64,000 nucleotides of DNA from Agrobacterium tumefaciens (GTDB lineage: Bacteria; Pseudomonadota; Alphaproteobacteria; Rhizobiales; Rhizobiaceae). The notes beneath the pieces were generated by a model. It had not been told where the DNA came from. It worked only from the letters and a program-made list of their open reading frames with translations, and did not search any database. Location: NCBI RefSeq assembly GCF_005221325.1, contig NZ_CP039888.1:1364001-1428000 (forward strand), given 5' to 3'. Position 1 is the stretch's first letter; each line of letters begins with the position of its first letter. Positions 40,248 to 49,709 of this stretch are shown here, piece by piece. The position numbers and the translations under genes were made by a program.

Positions 40248-41087
40248 TCAAGCCGCATGCTTGCCGATCAGTCCCGGAATATTCACCGGTTCCATCTCAT
40301 CCGAAGCATGCTCAGCGGTAACGTCGCTCGTCTGCATCCAGGTGATCAGCTCGAAGCTGCCATCGGCATTTTCAGCGATCGCCGTGCAGCTTTCCACCCA
40401 GTCGCCGGTGTTAATGTAGCGGATGCCGTCCATGTCTTCCATGACAGCGTGGTGAATGTGACCACAGATCACGCCATCGACATTGTTGCGCCGCGCCTCA
40501 TCGGCCACCACGCGCTGGAATTCACCGATGAAGTTGACCGCGTGTTTGACCTGCAGCTTGGCCCAGGCCGAAAACGACCAGTAAGGCAGGCCGATGCGGC
40601 GGCGCACGGCGGCAATGGCGATGTTGATGGCGATTGCCGCGTCATAGGCCCAGTCACCGAGATAGGCGAGCAGGCGGGCATTGCGCACCACCACGTCGAA
40701 CTCGTCGCCGTGGATAACAAGGTATTTCTTGCCGTCGGCCGCCTCATGGATCATGCGCTCGGCCACCTCGATGCCGCCGAAATGCATGCCTGGGAACTCC
40801 CGCAGGAATTCATCGTGGTTGCCGGGAATGTAGACGATGCGCGTTCCCTTGCGGGCTTTGCGCAGCAGCTTCTGCACCACGTCGTTGCAGCCCTGCGGCC
40901 AGTACCAGCTGCGGCGCAGACGCCAGCCGTCGACGATGTCGCCGACCATGATGATCGTCTCGGCCTCGTGGTATTTCAGGAAGTCGAGCAGGAAATCCGT
41001 CTTGGCCGCCTTGGAGCCAAGATGAACATCCGAAATGAAAAGCGTTCTGAACTGTCTGGTTTCGATTTGACCGGCCACGGATTTCAT
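40248..41087 (-). CDS. LpxH-like UDP-2,3-diacylglucosamine diphosphatase / metallophosphoesterase
   Basis: 279 residues. Seen: calcineurin-type motifs in order: LFISDVHLGS, VGDIVDGW, IPGNHDEF, VIHGDEFD and CGHIHHAV, which bind two metal ions. WYWPQGCNDVVQKLLRKA and the length match the LpxH-related branch that cleaves UDP-2,3-diacylglucosamine in lipid A synthesis. Most alphaproteobacteria are thought to use LpxI for this step, so the substrate is not certain. A G-run abuts the ATG (AACAGGGGG), unusually close for a ribosome binding site. Transcribed towards repeat A2. Confidence 0.8.
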   Translation of the reverse strand: MKSVAGQIETRQFRTLFISDVHLGSKAAKTDFLLDFLKYHEAETIIMVGDIVDGWRLRRSWYWPQGCNDVVQKLLRKARKGTRIVYIPGNHDEFLREFPGMHFGGIEVAERMIHEAADGKKYLVIHGDEFDVVVRNARLLAYLGDWAYDAAIAINIAIAAVRRRIGLPYWSFSAWAKLQVKHAVNFIGEFQRVVADEARRNNVDGVICGHIHHAVMEDMDGIRYINTGDWVESCTAIAENADGSFELITWMQTSDVTAEHASDEMEPVNIPGLIGKHAA

Positions 41088-41330
41088 CCCCCTGTTCGGT
41101 TGCGTCCCTGCGGCTTTCTTACCTCTCAGAACCAGACTCGTGTTTCAGCAACATGACAGAGGCGGGTTTTTGTATGGAATATGACGATCCGCTTCACGAA
41201 AACGCGAATAAGCCATGCCCGCATTTGCATAAGGGGGCGGTAAATAACGGCTGTACCACGGGGAAGTTTGTTGTATTCAGGGGGCCGGAATTGAACCAGA
41301 TATGACGGTGCCAGATATGACGGTGGAAGA

Positions 41331-43646
41331 ATGACCTCTCACGATAAAAACAACACGCCCGCCAACACGGCAAAGGCCGACATCGAGGAACAGGCGCTCT
41401 TTTTCCACCGCTACCCGCGCCCCGGCAAGCTGGAAATCCAGGCCACCAAGCCGCTCGGCAACCAGCGCGATCTGGCGCTGGCCTATTCGCCGGGTGTCGC
41501 CGCCCCCTGCCTCGCCATTCATGAGAACCCGGAAATGGCGGCGGAATACACCGCCCGCGCCAATCTCGTTGCGGTGATTTCCAACGGCACGGCGGTGCTC
41601 GGCCTTGGCAATATCGGTCCGCTTGCCTCCAAGCCCGTCATGGAGGGCAAGGCCGTCCTCTTCAAGAAATTCGCCGGCATCGACGTCTTCGACATCGAGA
41701 TCGACGCGCCCGGCATCAACGACATGGTCTCCACCATCGCCGCGCTGGAGCCTACCTTCGGCGGCATCAACCTTGAGGACATCAAGGCCCCGGAATGTTT
41801 CGAGGTGGAACGCCAGCTGCGCGAAAAGATGAACATCCCGGTCTTCCACGACGACCAGCATGGCACCGCGATCATCGTCGCCGCCGCCGTCACCAACGCG
41901 CTGGAACTGGCTGGAAAATCGCTCTCGAGCGTCAAGATCGTAGCCTCCGGCGCCGGTGCGGCAGCCCTCGCCTGCCTTAACCTGCTTGTCGCCATGGGCG
42001 CCAACAAGGACAATATCTGGGTCCACGACATCGAAGGCCTCGTTTATGACGGCCGCAACACGCTGATGGACGAGTGGAAGGAAGTTTACGCCCAGAAGAC
42101 CGACAAGCGCGTGCTGGCGGACTCGATCGACGGCGCAGACGTCTTCCTCGGCTTGTCAGCCGCCGGCGTGCTGAAGCCGGAACTTTTGGAGCGCATGGCG
42201 GAAAATCCGCTGATCCTGGCGCTTGCCAACCCCAATCCGGAAATCATGCCGGAGGCGGCCCGTGCCGCCCGCCCGGACGCGATGATCTGCACCGGCCGTT
42301 CGGATTTCCCGAACCAGGTCAATAACGTTCTCTGCTTCCCCTATATCTTCCGCGGCGCGCTGGATTGCGGCGCGACGACGATCAACGAGGAAATGAAGAT
42401 GGCCGCCGTGCAGGCCATCGCGGAACTGGCGCGTGAGGAAGTCTCGGAAGTCGCCGCGAGAGCCTATAGCGGCGAAACGCCGATCTTCGGCCCGAACTAC
42501 CTCATCCCTTCGCCGTTCGATCCGCGCCTCATCCTGCGTATCGCGCCGGCGGTTGCCCGTGCCGCGGCGGCAAGCGGTGTCGCCGCCCGGCCGATCACCG
42601 ATTTCGAAGCCTATCTCGACCAGTTGAACCGCTTCGTCTGGCGCTCCGGCTTCATCATGAAGCCTGTCTTCAATGCCGCCAAGGCCGCCGAAAAGAAGCG
42701 CATCATCTTTGCCGAAGGCGAAGACGAGCGCGTGCTGCGCGCCGCCCAGGTTCTGCTGGAAGAAGGCACCGGCATACCGATCCTCATCGGCCGCCCGCAG
42801 ATCATCGAAACGCGCCTGAAGCGCTTCGGCCTGCGCATCCGTCCGCATACGGATTTCGCCGTGGTCAACCCGGAAGACGATCCGCGTTACCGCGATTATG
42901 TGGACGATTATTTCGCCCTCGTCGGCCGCCTCGGCATTAATCCGGAAGCGGCACGCACCATCGTGCGCACCAACTCCACCGTCATCGGCGCCCTTTCGGT
43001 GAAGCGTGGCGAGGCGGATGCGCTGATCTGCGGCATCGAAGGCCGTTATGACCGGCACCTGCGCGACGTGAACCAGATCATTGGCAAGCAGGAAGGCGTG
43101 CGTTCTTTCGCGGGTCTCAGCCTGCTCATCACCCAGCAGGGCGCACTGTTTCTCACAGATACCTTCGTCAATAACGATCCGACCTCAGAGGAAGTGGCTG
43201 AAATGGCCATTCTCGCGGCCAGGGAAATCCGCCGCTTCGGCATCACGCCGAAGATCGCGCTCGCCAGCCATTCCAACTTCGGTTCGCGCGATTCGGAAAG
43301 CGCCCGCAAGATGCGCCGTGCGCTGAAGATCGTGCAGGCGGCGGCACCCGAACTGGAAGTGGATGGCGAAATGCAGGGCGGTTCTGCACTTTCGGAAGCA
43401 CTGCGCAAGCGCGCCATGCCCAATAGCGTCCTGACTGGCGAAGCCAACCTGCTGGTCTTCCCGAACCTCGATGCCGCCAACATCACGCTCGGCGTTACCC
43501 GCACGCTGACGGAAGGCCTGCATGTCGGCCCGATCCTGCTCGGCACGGCGATGCCCGCCCACATCCTGTCGCCCAGCGTCACCTCGCGCGGCGTCGTCAA
43601 CATGGCGGCCTTTGCCGTTGTGCAGGCCTCGCATCCTTCGGTGTGA
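41331..43646 (+). CDS. maeB: Malic enzyme fused to a phosphotransacetylase-like domain
   Basis: 771 residues. Oxidatively decarboxylates malate to pyruvate. Seen: malic enzyme domain (1 to about 440) with [24 protein letters not shown], Rossmann [12 protein letters not shown] and [19 protein letters not shown]; then a phosphotransacetylase-like C-terminal domain (about 450-771, [35 protein letters not shown]), which in MaeB and the rhizobial enzymes acts in regulation and oligomerisation. The N-terminal [20 protein letters not shown] resembles the NAD-preferring rhizobial Dme more than Tme, from memory; cofactor use is not proven. GGAAGA precedes the ATG. Confidence 0.92.
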   Translation: MTSHDKNNTPANTAKADIEEQALFFHRYPRPGKLEIQATKPLGNQRDLALAYSPGVAAPCLAIHENPEMAAEYTARANLVAVISNGTAVLGLGNIGPLASKPVMEGKAVLFKKFAGIDVFDIEIDAPGINDMVSTIAALEPTFGGINLEDIKAPECFEVERQLREKMNIPVFHDDQHGTAIIVAAAVTNALELAGKSLSSVKIVASGAGAAALACLNLLVAMGANKDNIWVHDIEGLVYDGRNTLMDEWKEVYAQKTDKRVLADSIDGADVFLGLSAAGVLKPELLERMAENPLILALANPNPEIMPEAARAARPDAMICTGRSDFPNQVNNVLCFPYIFRGALDCGATTINEEMKMAAVQAIAELAREEVSEVAARAYSGETPIFGPNYLIPSPFDPRLILRIAPAVARAAAASGVAARPITDFEAYLDQLNRFVWRSGFIMKPVFNAAKAAEKKRIIFAEGEDERVLRAAQVLLEEGTGIPILIGRPQIIETRLKRFGLRIRPHTDFAVVNPEDDPRYRDYVDDYFALVGRLGINPEAARTIVRTNSTVIGALSVKRGEADALICGIEGRYDRHLRDVNQIIGKQEGVRSFAGLSLLITQQGALFLTDTFVNNDPTSEEVAEMAILAAREIRRFGITPKIALASHSNFGSRDSESARKMRRALKIVQAAAPELEVDGEMQGGSALSEALRKRAMPNSVLTGEANLLVFPNLDAANITLGVTRTLTEGLHVGPILLGTAMPAHILSPSVTSRGVVNMAAFAVVQASHPSV

Positions 43647-43675
43647 TGAAGGCGCATTAACGCAATTTTGAACAA

Positions 43676-43700
43676 GCTGTTGCCGCATTGCGGCGACAGC
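43676..43700 (+). terminator. Hairpin after the malic enzyme gene
   Basis: 11-bp stem with one G-U pair (43676-43686 with 43690-43700) and a 3-base loop, 29 bases after the stop. No U-tract follows, so its role as a terminator is uncertain. Confidence 0.45.
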
Positions 43701-43780
43701 ATATGTTATGTTCCTGAAACACGGATTTCCTGAAGCATAACACCCTGCCACCGGCCGGGGACATCAAACGGATCGCACAA

Positions 43781-44884
43781 TTGACCCGGCGTAGCCGCAT
43801 CATCGGCCTCCTGCTTCCCCTTGTTTTCACCGCCCCGGCCGCCGCTTTCGCGGACCAGGTGTGTGATATGCTTTATCAACAGCTGCGAGAGCCGCCGCGT
43901 GTCATCGGCAATACGGCCGAGGTGCGGCGTTATGCCAATGCGCTCGCCCGCCAGAACATCGTCGTGCGCAAGATCAGGAACGATATGCGCAGCTACGGCT
44001 GCTCATCCGGCAGCGTCATCGTCTATGGCAATCCCAATGCCGGCCTCTGCGCCGAGATCGGCGATGCGCTGGTGGATGCTGAAGCCGAGCGTGACGCCAT
44101 CATCCGCGATCGCGAGGATGCGATGGCGGCTCAGCGGAGCGATGACGGCGACATCAGACGCGAACGCATTCTCGCCGCCCTCGACGCCAATGGCTGCAGC
44201 GCCATGCCAGAAACGGACACGCAACCGCCTTTGGCTCCCGATGTGACACGTTATCCCGATGCGTTCCGCCAGCAGGATAATCAGCCGGGACAGGCGGGCC
44301 TGTCGCCTTACCCCAACGCCGCCGCCGAGGGCGGGCTTCGCACACTTTGCGTGCGCACCTGCGACGGCTCGTTCTTCCCGATCGCCTCCAGTGCCTCACC
44401 GCTCGATTTCCGCGCCCAGGCCGAGCAATGCCAGAAAATGTGTCCGGGGACTGAGACCGAGCTTTATTTCCACTCCATGACGGATCAGGAAACCGCCGAC
44501 ATGGTCTCCGCTGAAACCGGCAAACCCTACAAGGACTTGCCGACCGCCTTCGCCTACCGCAATTCCTCAACGCAAGCACCCGGCTGCGCCTGCAACATGG
44601 CCGCTTATCATCAGGACATGCAGAAGCAGGAAGAGGCAGCCCGGCCGCAAGCCGAAAAGCCCTATTCCAGCATCACCACCATTCCATCACCCCAAGGTGA
44701 CAAGGTTGAAAAACCCGCCGAACAGCAACAGGCCGCCAAGCCGCCGGAACAGCCCGTTCCTGAACGCGACTATGACCCGAACGACACGAAGGTGCGCGTC
44801 ATCGGCCCGAAATTCCTGCCAGACCAGACAGGTCGCATCGACCTGAAGAACCCGGCATTGAAGGGTATACAGCCGCAGCAGTGA
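43781..44884 (+). CDS. Secreted DUF2865 protein
   Basis: 367 residues. Seen: signal peptide (SRIIGLLLPLVFTAPAAAFA), an N-terminal helical region, then the DUF2865 signature RTLCVRTCDGSFFPIASSAS and CQKMCPGTETELYFHSM, with several cysteines likely to pair in the periplasm, and a Pro/Gln-rich C-terminus (PAEQQQAAKPPEQPVPE). Function unknown; the family is confined largely to alphaproteobacteria. Start is TTG at 43781 without a convincing ribosome binding site; no ATG or GTG upstream is in frame. A family C repeat follows. Confidence 0.8.
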   Translation: MTRRSRIIGLLLPLVFTAPAAAFADQVCDMLYQQLREPPRVIGNTAEVRRYANALARQNIVVRKIRNDMRSYGCSSGSVIVYGNPNAGLCAEIGDALVDAEAERDAIIRDREDAMAAQRSDDGDIRRERILAALDANGCSAMPETDTQPPLAPDVTRYPDAFRQQDNQPGQAGLSPYPNAAAEGGLRTLCVRTCDGSFFPIASSASPLDFRAQAEQCQKMCPGTETELYFHSMTDQETADMVSAETGKPYKDLPTAFAYRNSSTQAPGCACNMAAYHQDMQKQEEAARPQAEKPYSSITTIPSPQGDKVEKPAEQQQAAKPPEQPVPERDYDPNDTKVRVIGPKFLPDQTGRIDLKNPALKGIQPQQ

Positions 44885-44915
44885 CATGCCTCATGGAACG
44901 AGCGTTTGCCGCTTG

Positions 44916-45038
44916 TTTCTTCTCCCCGGGGGGAGAAGGTCGCGGCAGCGGGATGAGGGGGCGAGCTCTCCGAAATCCGGCAACGTTGCCCCCTCATCCG
45001 ACCCTTCGGGCCACCTTCTCCCCGGCGGGGAGAAGAAA
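44916..45038. repeat. 123-bp palindromic intergenic repeat, family C copy 1
   Basis: Begins TTTCTTCTCCCC and ends GGGGAGAAGAAA, with terminal hairpins and an inner pair GGATGAGGGGGC / GCCCCCTCATCC. The copy at 60198-60320 is the same length and matches in the reverse orientation. Lies between the convergent DUF2865 and bluB genes. Confidence 0.9.
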
Positions 45039-45077
45039 TACGCGGCAACGTCCCGCCTTATTCACAGGCCTCCGCTT

Positions 45078-45797
<720 letters not shown>

Positions 45798-45892
45798 TTA
45801 TCCCCAACAATGCAGGCGCGCCGGTGCCGAAACCATGCCGGTTTTGCGACGCGCGTCTCAGCAACCTGCCGCCGTCCGCGCGGTTCGGTCTA

Positions 45893-46058
45893 TCCTGCCA
45901 GGCCGGTCTTCTGACTAAGCTTCATCCGCCCCGTTTCGCCTTCCCGAATTGCTTCAGTGGCGTGAGAAAAAGAGCATCCGCCTCACAGCGTTGGGCACGT
46001 TCCGGTCTTTCACCGAATTCCCGATTCTCCCGTCGCAAGGGCGGGCACCTGACCGGAG
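45893..46058 (-). promoter_or_regulatory. Cobalamin (adenosylcobalamin) riboswitch
   Basis: On the minus strand, in order: GGTCAGGTGCCCGC, GAATCGGGAATTCGGTGAAA, CCAACGCTGTGAGGCGGA, GCCACTG, GGGAAGGCGAAACGGGG, GATGAAGC and the B12 box AGTCAGAAGACCGGCCTGGC. These are the conserved segments of the cobalamin aptamer with normal spacing. It ends about 100 bases before the bluB start; B12 binding should lower bluB expression. Confidence 0.95.
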
Positions 46059-46137
46059 AAGCTATGGGCAAAAAAGCTTGCGAACGCAAGCATCCTGCTG
46101 ATGGTGCGGCAATGTGGCCTACCGCACCTTCCCTTCA

Positions 46138-46968
46138 TCATTTCACCGGGAAATACCTGACATAAGCAAACTCATCCCCGTCAGGTGACCAGTTGGGCGA
46201 GTTCATCGTGCCCTGCCCGCCGAACAGGTCGAACAGCGTTTCGACATTGCCGCCATCCATATCCATCAGCCGCACCCGCACATCAAGATCGCGCGGATGG
46301 TCGAAGACATCTGCGTCATAGGAAACGAACACCACCTTGTCACCCCTAGGAGACGGATGCGGAAACCAGTCGCCATAGGCGCTGTCGGTAATGCGTTCGA
46401 CGGCAGAGCCATCCACCCGCACCCGCCAGATCTGCATCAGCCCGGTGCGGCTGGAGTTGAAATAGATCCACGTCCCGTCAGGCGAATAATCCGGCCCGTC
46501 ATTGCGGCCCTCACCATGGGTAAGGCGTGTCTCAACACCGCTGTCTATGTCCATGGAATAGATATCGAAAACCTGATCGCGAATGCCGCAATAGGCAAAA
46601 CTCTTCCCATCCGGCGACCAGCCGTGCCAGTAGGAAGGGAGGTTCCTCGTCATCAGCCGAGGCGCGCCGCCCGCCGAAGGCAGCAGATAGATGGCGCTCT
46701 TGCCGAACTCCACCTTGTCGGAAATGGCGTAAAGCGAACCGTCAGGCGAAATGCCGTGGTCATTGTTGCAGAGCGTGGCAAAGCCGGTATCGACCTTTTC
46801 CGGCGGCACATCACCGGCAAGAGACAGGCGATACAGCAGCCCTTCACTGTTCAGCAGCAGATATTTCCCATCCGGCGACCAGTTCGGCGCTTCGAACAGC
46901 TCAGGCGTCTGCCACACAACCCGCATCTTTCGGGTGCGGATGTTGAAGATTTCGATGGAGCTGCGCAT
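46138..46968 (-). CDS. TolB-like six-bladed beta-propeller protein, no signal peptide
   Basis: 276 residues. Seen: six repeats with an SPDG-type core: NWSPDGKYLLL, GISPDGSLYA, GWSPDGKSFAY, DYSPDGTWIYF, HPSPRGDKVVF and NWSPDGDEFAY, spaced about 40-45 residues apart, as in TolB/WD40-like propellers. AGGAGG lies four bases before the ATG at 46968, which fixes the start and shows that there is no signal peptide, unlike TolB; it is probably cytosolic. Binding partner unknown. Divergent from the VOC gene. Confidence 0.82.
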   Translation of the reverse strand: MRSSIEIFNIRTRKMRVVWQTPELFEAPNWSPDGKYLLLNSEGLLYRLSLAGDVPPEKVDTGFATLCNNDHGISPDGSLYAISDKVEFGKSAIYLLPSAGGAPRLMTRNLPSYWHGWSPDGKSFAYCGIRDQVFDIYSMDIDSGVETRLTHGEGRNDGPDYSPDGTWIYFNSSRTGLMQIWRVRVDGSAVERITDSAYGDWFPHPSPRGDKVVFVSYDADVFDHPRDLDVRVRLMDMDGGNVETLFDLFGGQGTMNSPNWSPDGDEFAYVRYFPVK

Positions 46969-47158
46969 TCTGCCTCCTGGGCCTGTCTTCGATCTGGATC
47001 GGAGTTGAATGGCGCGCATATTCCGTTTGCATCCGCCACCACCGTGATTATGATCCTATGGCCGCAGGCACCGTCCTGCAAATTCAAATCGGAAAAAACG
47101 CCAGCGCCCCGGCACCGCCCGCGCCGCTCCCCGTTTCTCCCAGATCCGAGGTTCCGCG

Positions 47159-47536
47159 ATGAATACAATCGCCGATCACGGCATCCGCTTCGGCCGGATC
47201 GCCGCAATGCTTCCTGTCAAAAACATCGAAAAGGCCCATGATTTTTATGTCGGTGTGCTCGGTTTCGAAAAGACCTTCGAAAACGGCAACCCCGTCGGCT
47301 TCATGATCCTGAAACAGGGCAATGCCGAGCTGCATCTGACATTGCAGCCGGCCCACAAGGCAGCCCCCTTCAACGTGGCGCATATGCTGGTGAGCGATGT
47401 CGATGCGCTGCATGCGATTTGCAAGAGCCAGGGGCTGCGCATCATCAAGGGGCTGCAGGACAAGGATTATGGCCTCAGGGCCTTTGTGTTTGAAGACCCT
47501 GACGGCAACCGCATCGATGTGGGGCAGGTTATTTGA
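47159..47536 (+). CDS. VOC superfamily protein (glyoxalase/bleomycin-resistance type)
   Basis: 125 residues. Seen: a paired betaalphabetabetabeta fold signature with MLPVKNIEKAHDFYVGVLGFE, LHLTLQPAHKA, VAHMLVSDVDALH and the C-terminal VFEDPDGNRIDVGQ with the metal-site Glu replaced by Asp-Val. Similar small proteins bind bleomycin-type drugs or act as lyases or isomerases; no specific activity can be named. GAGG precedes the ATG. It is followed by a GC-rich hairpin (47548-47570) and a family A repeat. Confidence 0.85.
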   Translation: MNTIADHGIRFGRIAAMLPVKNIEKAHDFYVGVLGFEKTFENGNPVGFMILKQGNAELHLTLQPAHKAAPFNVAHMLVSDVDALHAICKSQGLRIIKGLQDKDYGLRAFVFEDPDGNRIDVGQVI

Positions 47537-47633
47537 GATGAGTGAAGGCGCGGGGGTTTCTCCGCGCCGTTGGAGGAGGAAAATGACGCGTTTTCGACAC
47601 CCAGATATATGGCGAAGTCACAGCATCCGCACT

Positions 47634-47748
47634 CCGTCACCCCGGACTAGATCCGGGGTCCAGCGCGATCAAGTCTTTGATCGCAAAAGACTCTCCTCAC
47701 GGCGCAGACGCGCCGTGGCTGGATGCCGAATCTAGTCCGGCATGACGG
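47634..47748. repeat. 115-bp palindromic intergenic repeat, family A copy 3 (inverted)
   Basis: Starts CCGTCACCCCGGACTAGATC and ends TAGTCCGGCATGACGG; it is the reverse complement of copies 1 and 2 with few changes and identical length. Lies between the convergent VOC and nadE genes. Confidence 0.9.
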
Positions 47749-47807
47749 AATCCTGTCTGCCTGTCTCGAACAAAAGCAACTGCAAGCTTCCGCCACGCAC
47801 CCTTCGA

Positions 47808-49487
47808 CTACCTGTCACGAAACCGGTTGGTGATCGGATAACGCCGGTCCCGCCCAAAATTCTTCTTGGTGATCTTCACACCCGGAGCCGATTGCCGGCG
47901 CTTGTATTCGGCGAGATAGAGCAGATGCTCCACCCGGTGCACGGTCGCCACATCATGGCCCCGCGCCAGAATTTCCTCGACCGACATTTCCTTCTCGACA
48001 AGGCATTCGAGGATATCATCCAGCACCGGATAGGGCGGCAGCGAATCCTGGTCGGTCTGGTTGGGGCGCAGCTCGGCGGAAGGCGCCTTGGCGATGATGT
48101 TGGCGGGGATCACCTCGCCGGAAGGGCCGAGAGCGCCCGGTGGCACATGGGCGTTGCGCCAGCTGGAAATGGCATAGACCTGCATCTTGTAGAGGTCCTT
48201 GATGGGGTTGAAACCACCGTTCATGTCGCCGTAAAGCGTCGCATAACCCACCGACATCTCAGACTTGTTGCCCGTCGTCACCACCATCGAGCCGAACTTG
48301 TTGGAAACGGCCATCAAAATGGTGCCACGCGTGCGGCTCTGCAGGTTTTCCTCGGTAATACCCTCTTCCGTGCCTTCGAAGAGTTCGGAGAGCGCCGAAA
48401 GAAAGCCTTCCACCGGCTCGACGATCGGCACGATATCGTAACGGCAGCCGAGCGCTTTCGCGCAGTCCGCCGCATCCTTCAACGATTCTTCCGAGGTGTA
48501 GCGGTAGGGCAGCATGATGCAGCGCACCCGCTCCTCGCCTAGCGCATCGACGGCAAGGGCTGCGCAGATCGCCGAATCGATGCCGCCGGAAAGGCCGAGA
48601 ACCACGCTCTTGAAACCGTTCTTGTTGACGTAATCTCTAAAGCCCAGCATGCAGGCGCGGTAATCCGCCTCCTCACCCTCTGGTATTTTAGAGAAAGGCC
48701 CGCTTTCGCAATGCCAGCCATCCGCCGTGCGTTTCCAGTCGGTGACGGCAAGTGTGGGCTCGAACTGGCTCATCTGGAAGGCAAGCGTCTTGTCGGCGTT
48801 GAAGCCGAAGCTCGCGCCATCAAATACCAGCTCATCCTGCCCGCCCAGCTGGTTGGCGAAAACCAGCGGCAGGCCGCTTTCGATCACCTGCCTGAGCGCC
48901 ACCTGATGGCGGACATCCAGCTTGCCGCGATAATAGGGCGACCCATTCGGGACGAGCAGGATTTCCGCCCCGCTTTCGGCCAGCGTCTCGCACACGCCCA
49001 TATCGTTCCAGATTTCCTCGCAGATCGGAATGCCGATCCGCACACCGCGGAAATTATAGGGACCGGAAATCGACCCTTCGGCGAAAACCCGCTTCTCGTC
49101 GAACTCGCCGTAATTGGGCAGGTCAATCTTGTCGCGCAGCGCAATAATCTTGCCGCCATCCAAAAGCGCCACCGAATTGTGCCGGCCCGTCTCGCCCTGG
49201 CGTGGAAAACCGATGACGACACCCGGTCCGCCATCGGCGGTGTCTGCCGCCAGTTCTTCCACAGCCTTCAGGCAGGCCTTCAGGAAAGCCGGCTTCAGCA
49301 CCAGATCCTCAGGCGGATAGCCGGAAATGAACAGCTCGGTCAGAAGCAGAAGATCGGCGCCCTGCGTTGCCGCATCGGCCCGTGCCTCGCGCGCCCTGGC
49401 GAGGTTGCCCGCCACGTCGCCAACAGTCGGATTGAACTGCCCAACGGCAATCCGGAGATGGTTCTTGATATCGTGTCTGTCGCTCAT
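47808..49487 (-). CDS. nadE: Glutamine-hydrolysing NAD+ synthase
   Basis: 559 residues. Amidates nicotinate adenine dinucleotide to NAD+ with glutamine and ATP. Seen: N-terminal nitrilase-type glutaminase domain with catalytic Glu (LLTELFISGYPPED), Lys (LPNYGEFDEKRVF) and Cys (IPICEEIWND), then the synthetase domain with P-loop VLGLSGGIDSAICA and TTGNKSEMSVGYATLYGD. The frame also allows an ATG two codons upstream (49493). Complete catalytic set, so ammonia is supplied within the protein. Confidence 0.96.
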   Translation of the reverse strand: MSDRHDIKNHLRIAVGQFNPTVGDVAGNLARAREARADAATQGADLLLLTELFISGYPPEDLVLKPAFLKACLKAVEELAADTADGGPGVVIGFPRQGETGRHNSVALLDGGKIIALRDKIDLPNYGEFDEKRVFAEGSISGPYNFRGVRIGIPICEEIWNDMGVCETLAESGAEILLVPNGSPYYRGKLDVRHQVALRQVIESGLPLVFANQLGGQDELVFDGASFGFNADKTLAFQMSQFEPTLAVTDWKRTADGWHCESGPFSKIPEGEEADYRACMLGFRDYVNKNGFKSVVLGLSGGIDSAICAALAVDALGEERVRCIMLPYRYTSEESLKDAADCAKALGCRYDIVPIVEPVEGFLSALSELFEGTEEGITEENLQSRTRGTILMAVSNKFGSMVVTTGNKSEMSVGYATLYGDMNGGFNPIKDLYKMQVYAISSWRNAHVPPGALGPSGEVIPANIIAKAPSAELRPNQTDQDSLPPYPVLDDILECLVEKEMSVEEILARGHDVATVHRVEHLLYLAEYKRRQSAPGVKITKKNFGRDRRYPITNRFRDR

Positions 49488-49709
49488 GCCCATTCAATAC
49501 CGCGCCCGTGGCCGCTCCGCAACGCGGCAATTGCATGCGGTCGCTTGGGGCAAGACGCCAAGGCTGCGTTCACGCTAAGGTTATCAACGCCCGCGCTATC
49601 CTCAGCAAAGTTCATGTCGCATTCATCGCGCTTATGTGACAGTTACATGACACTTTGCGACGCCCGATTCACCTCCCCGGATCGGCGCTGTCGCCTGAAA
49701 TACCGGAGT

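Noticed and set aside
41174..41305. 43-codon + frame before the malic enzyme gene
   Set aside because: Only a poorly spaced purine run before the ATG and a low-complexity product; probably leader sequence.
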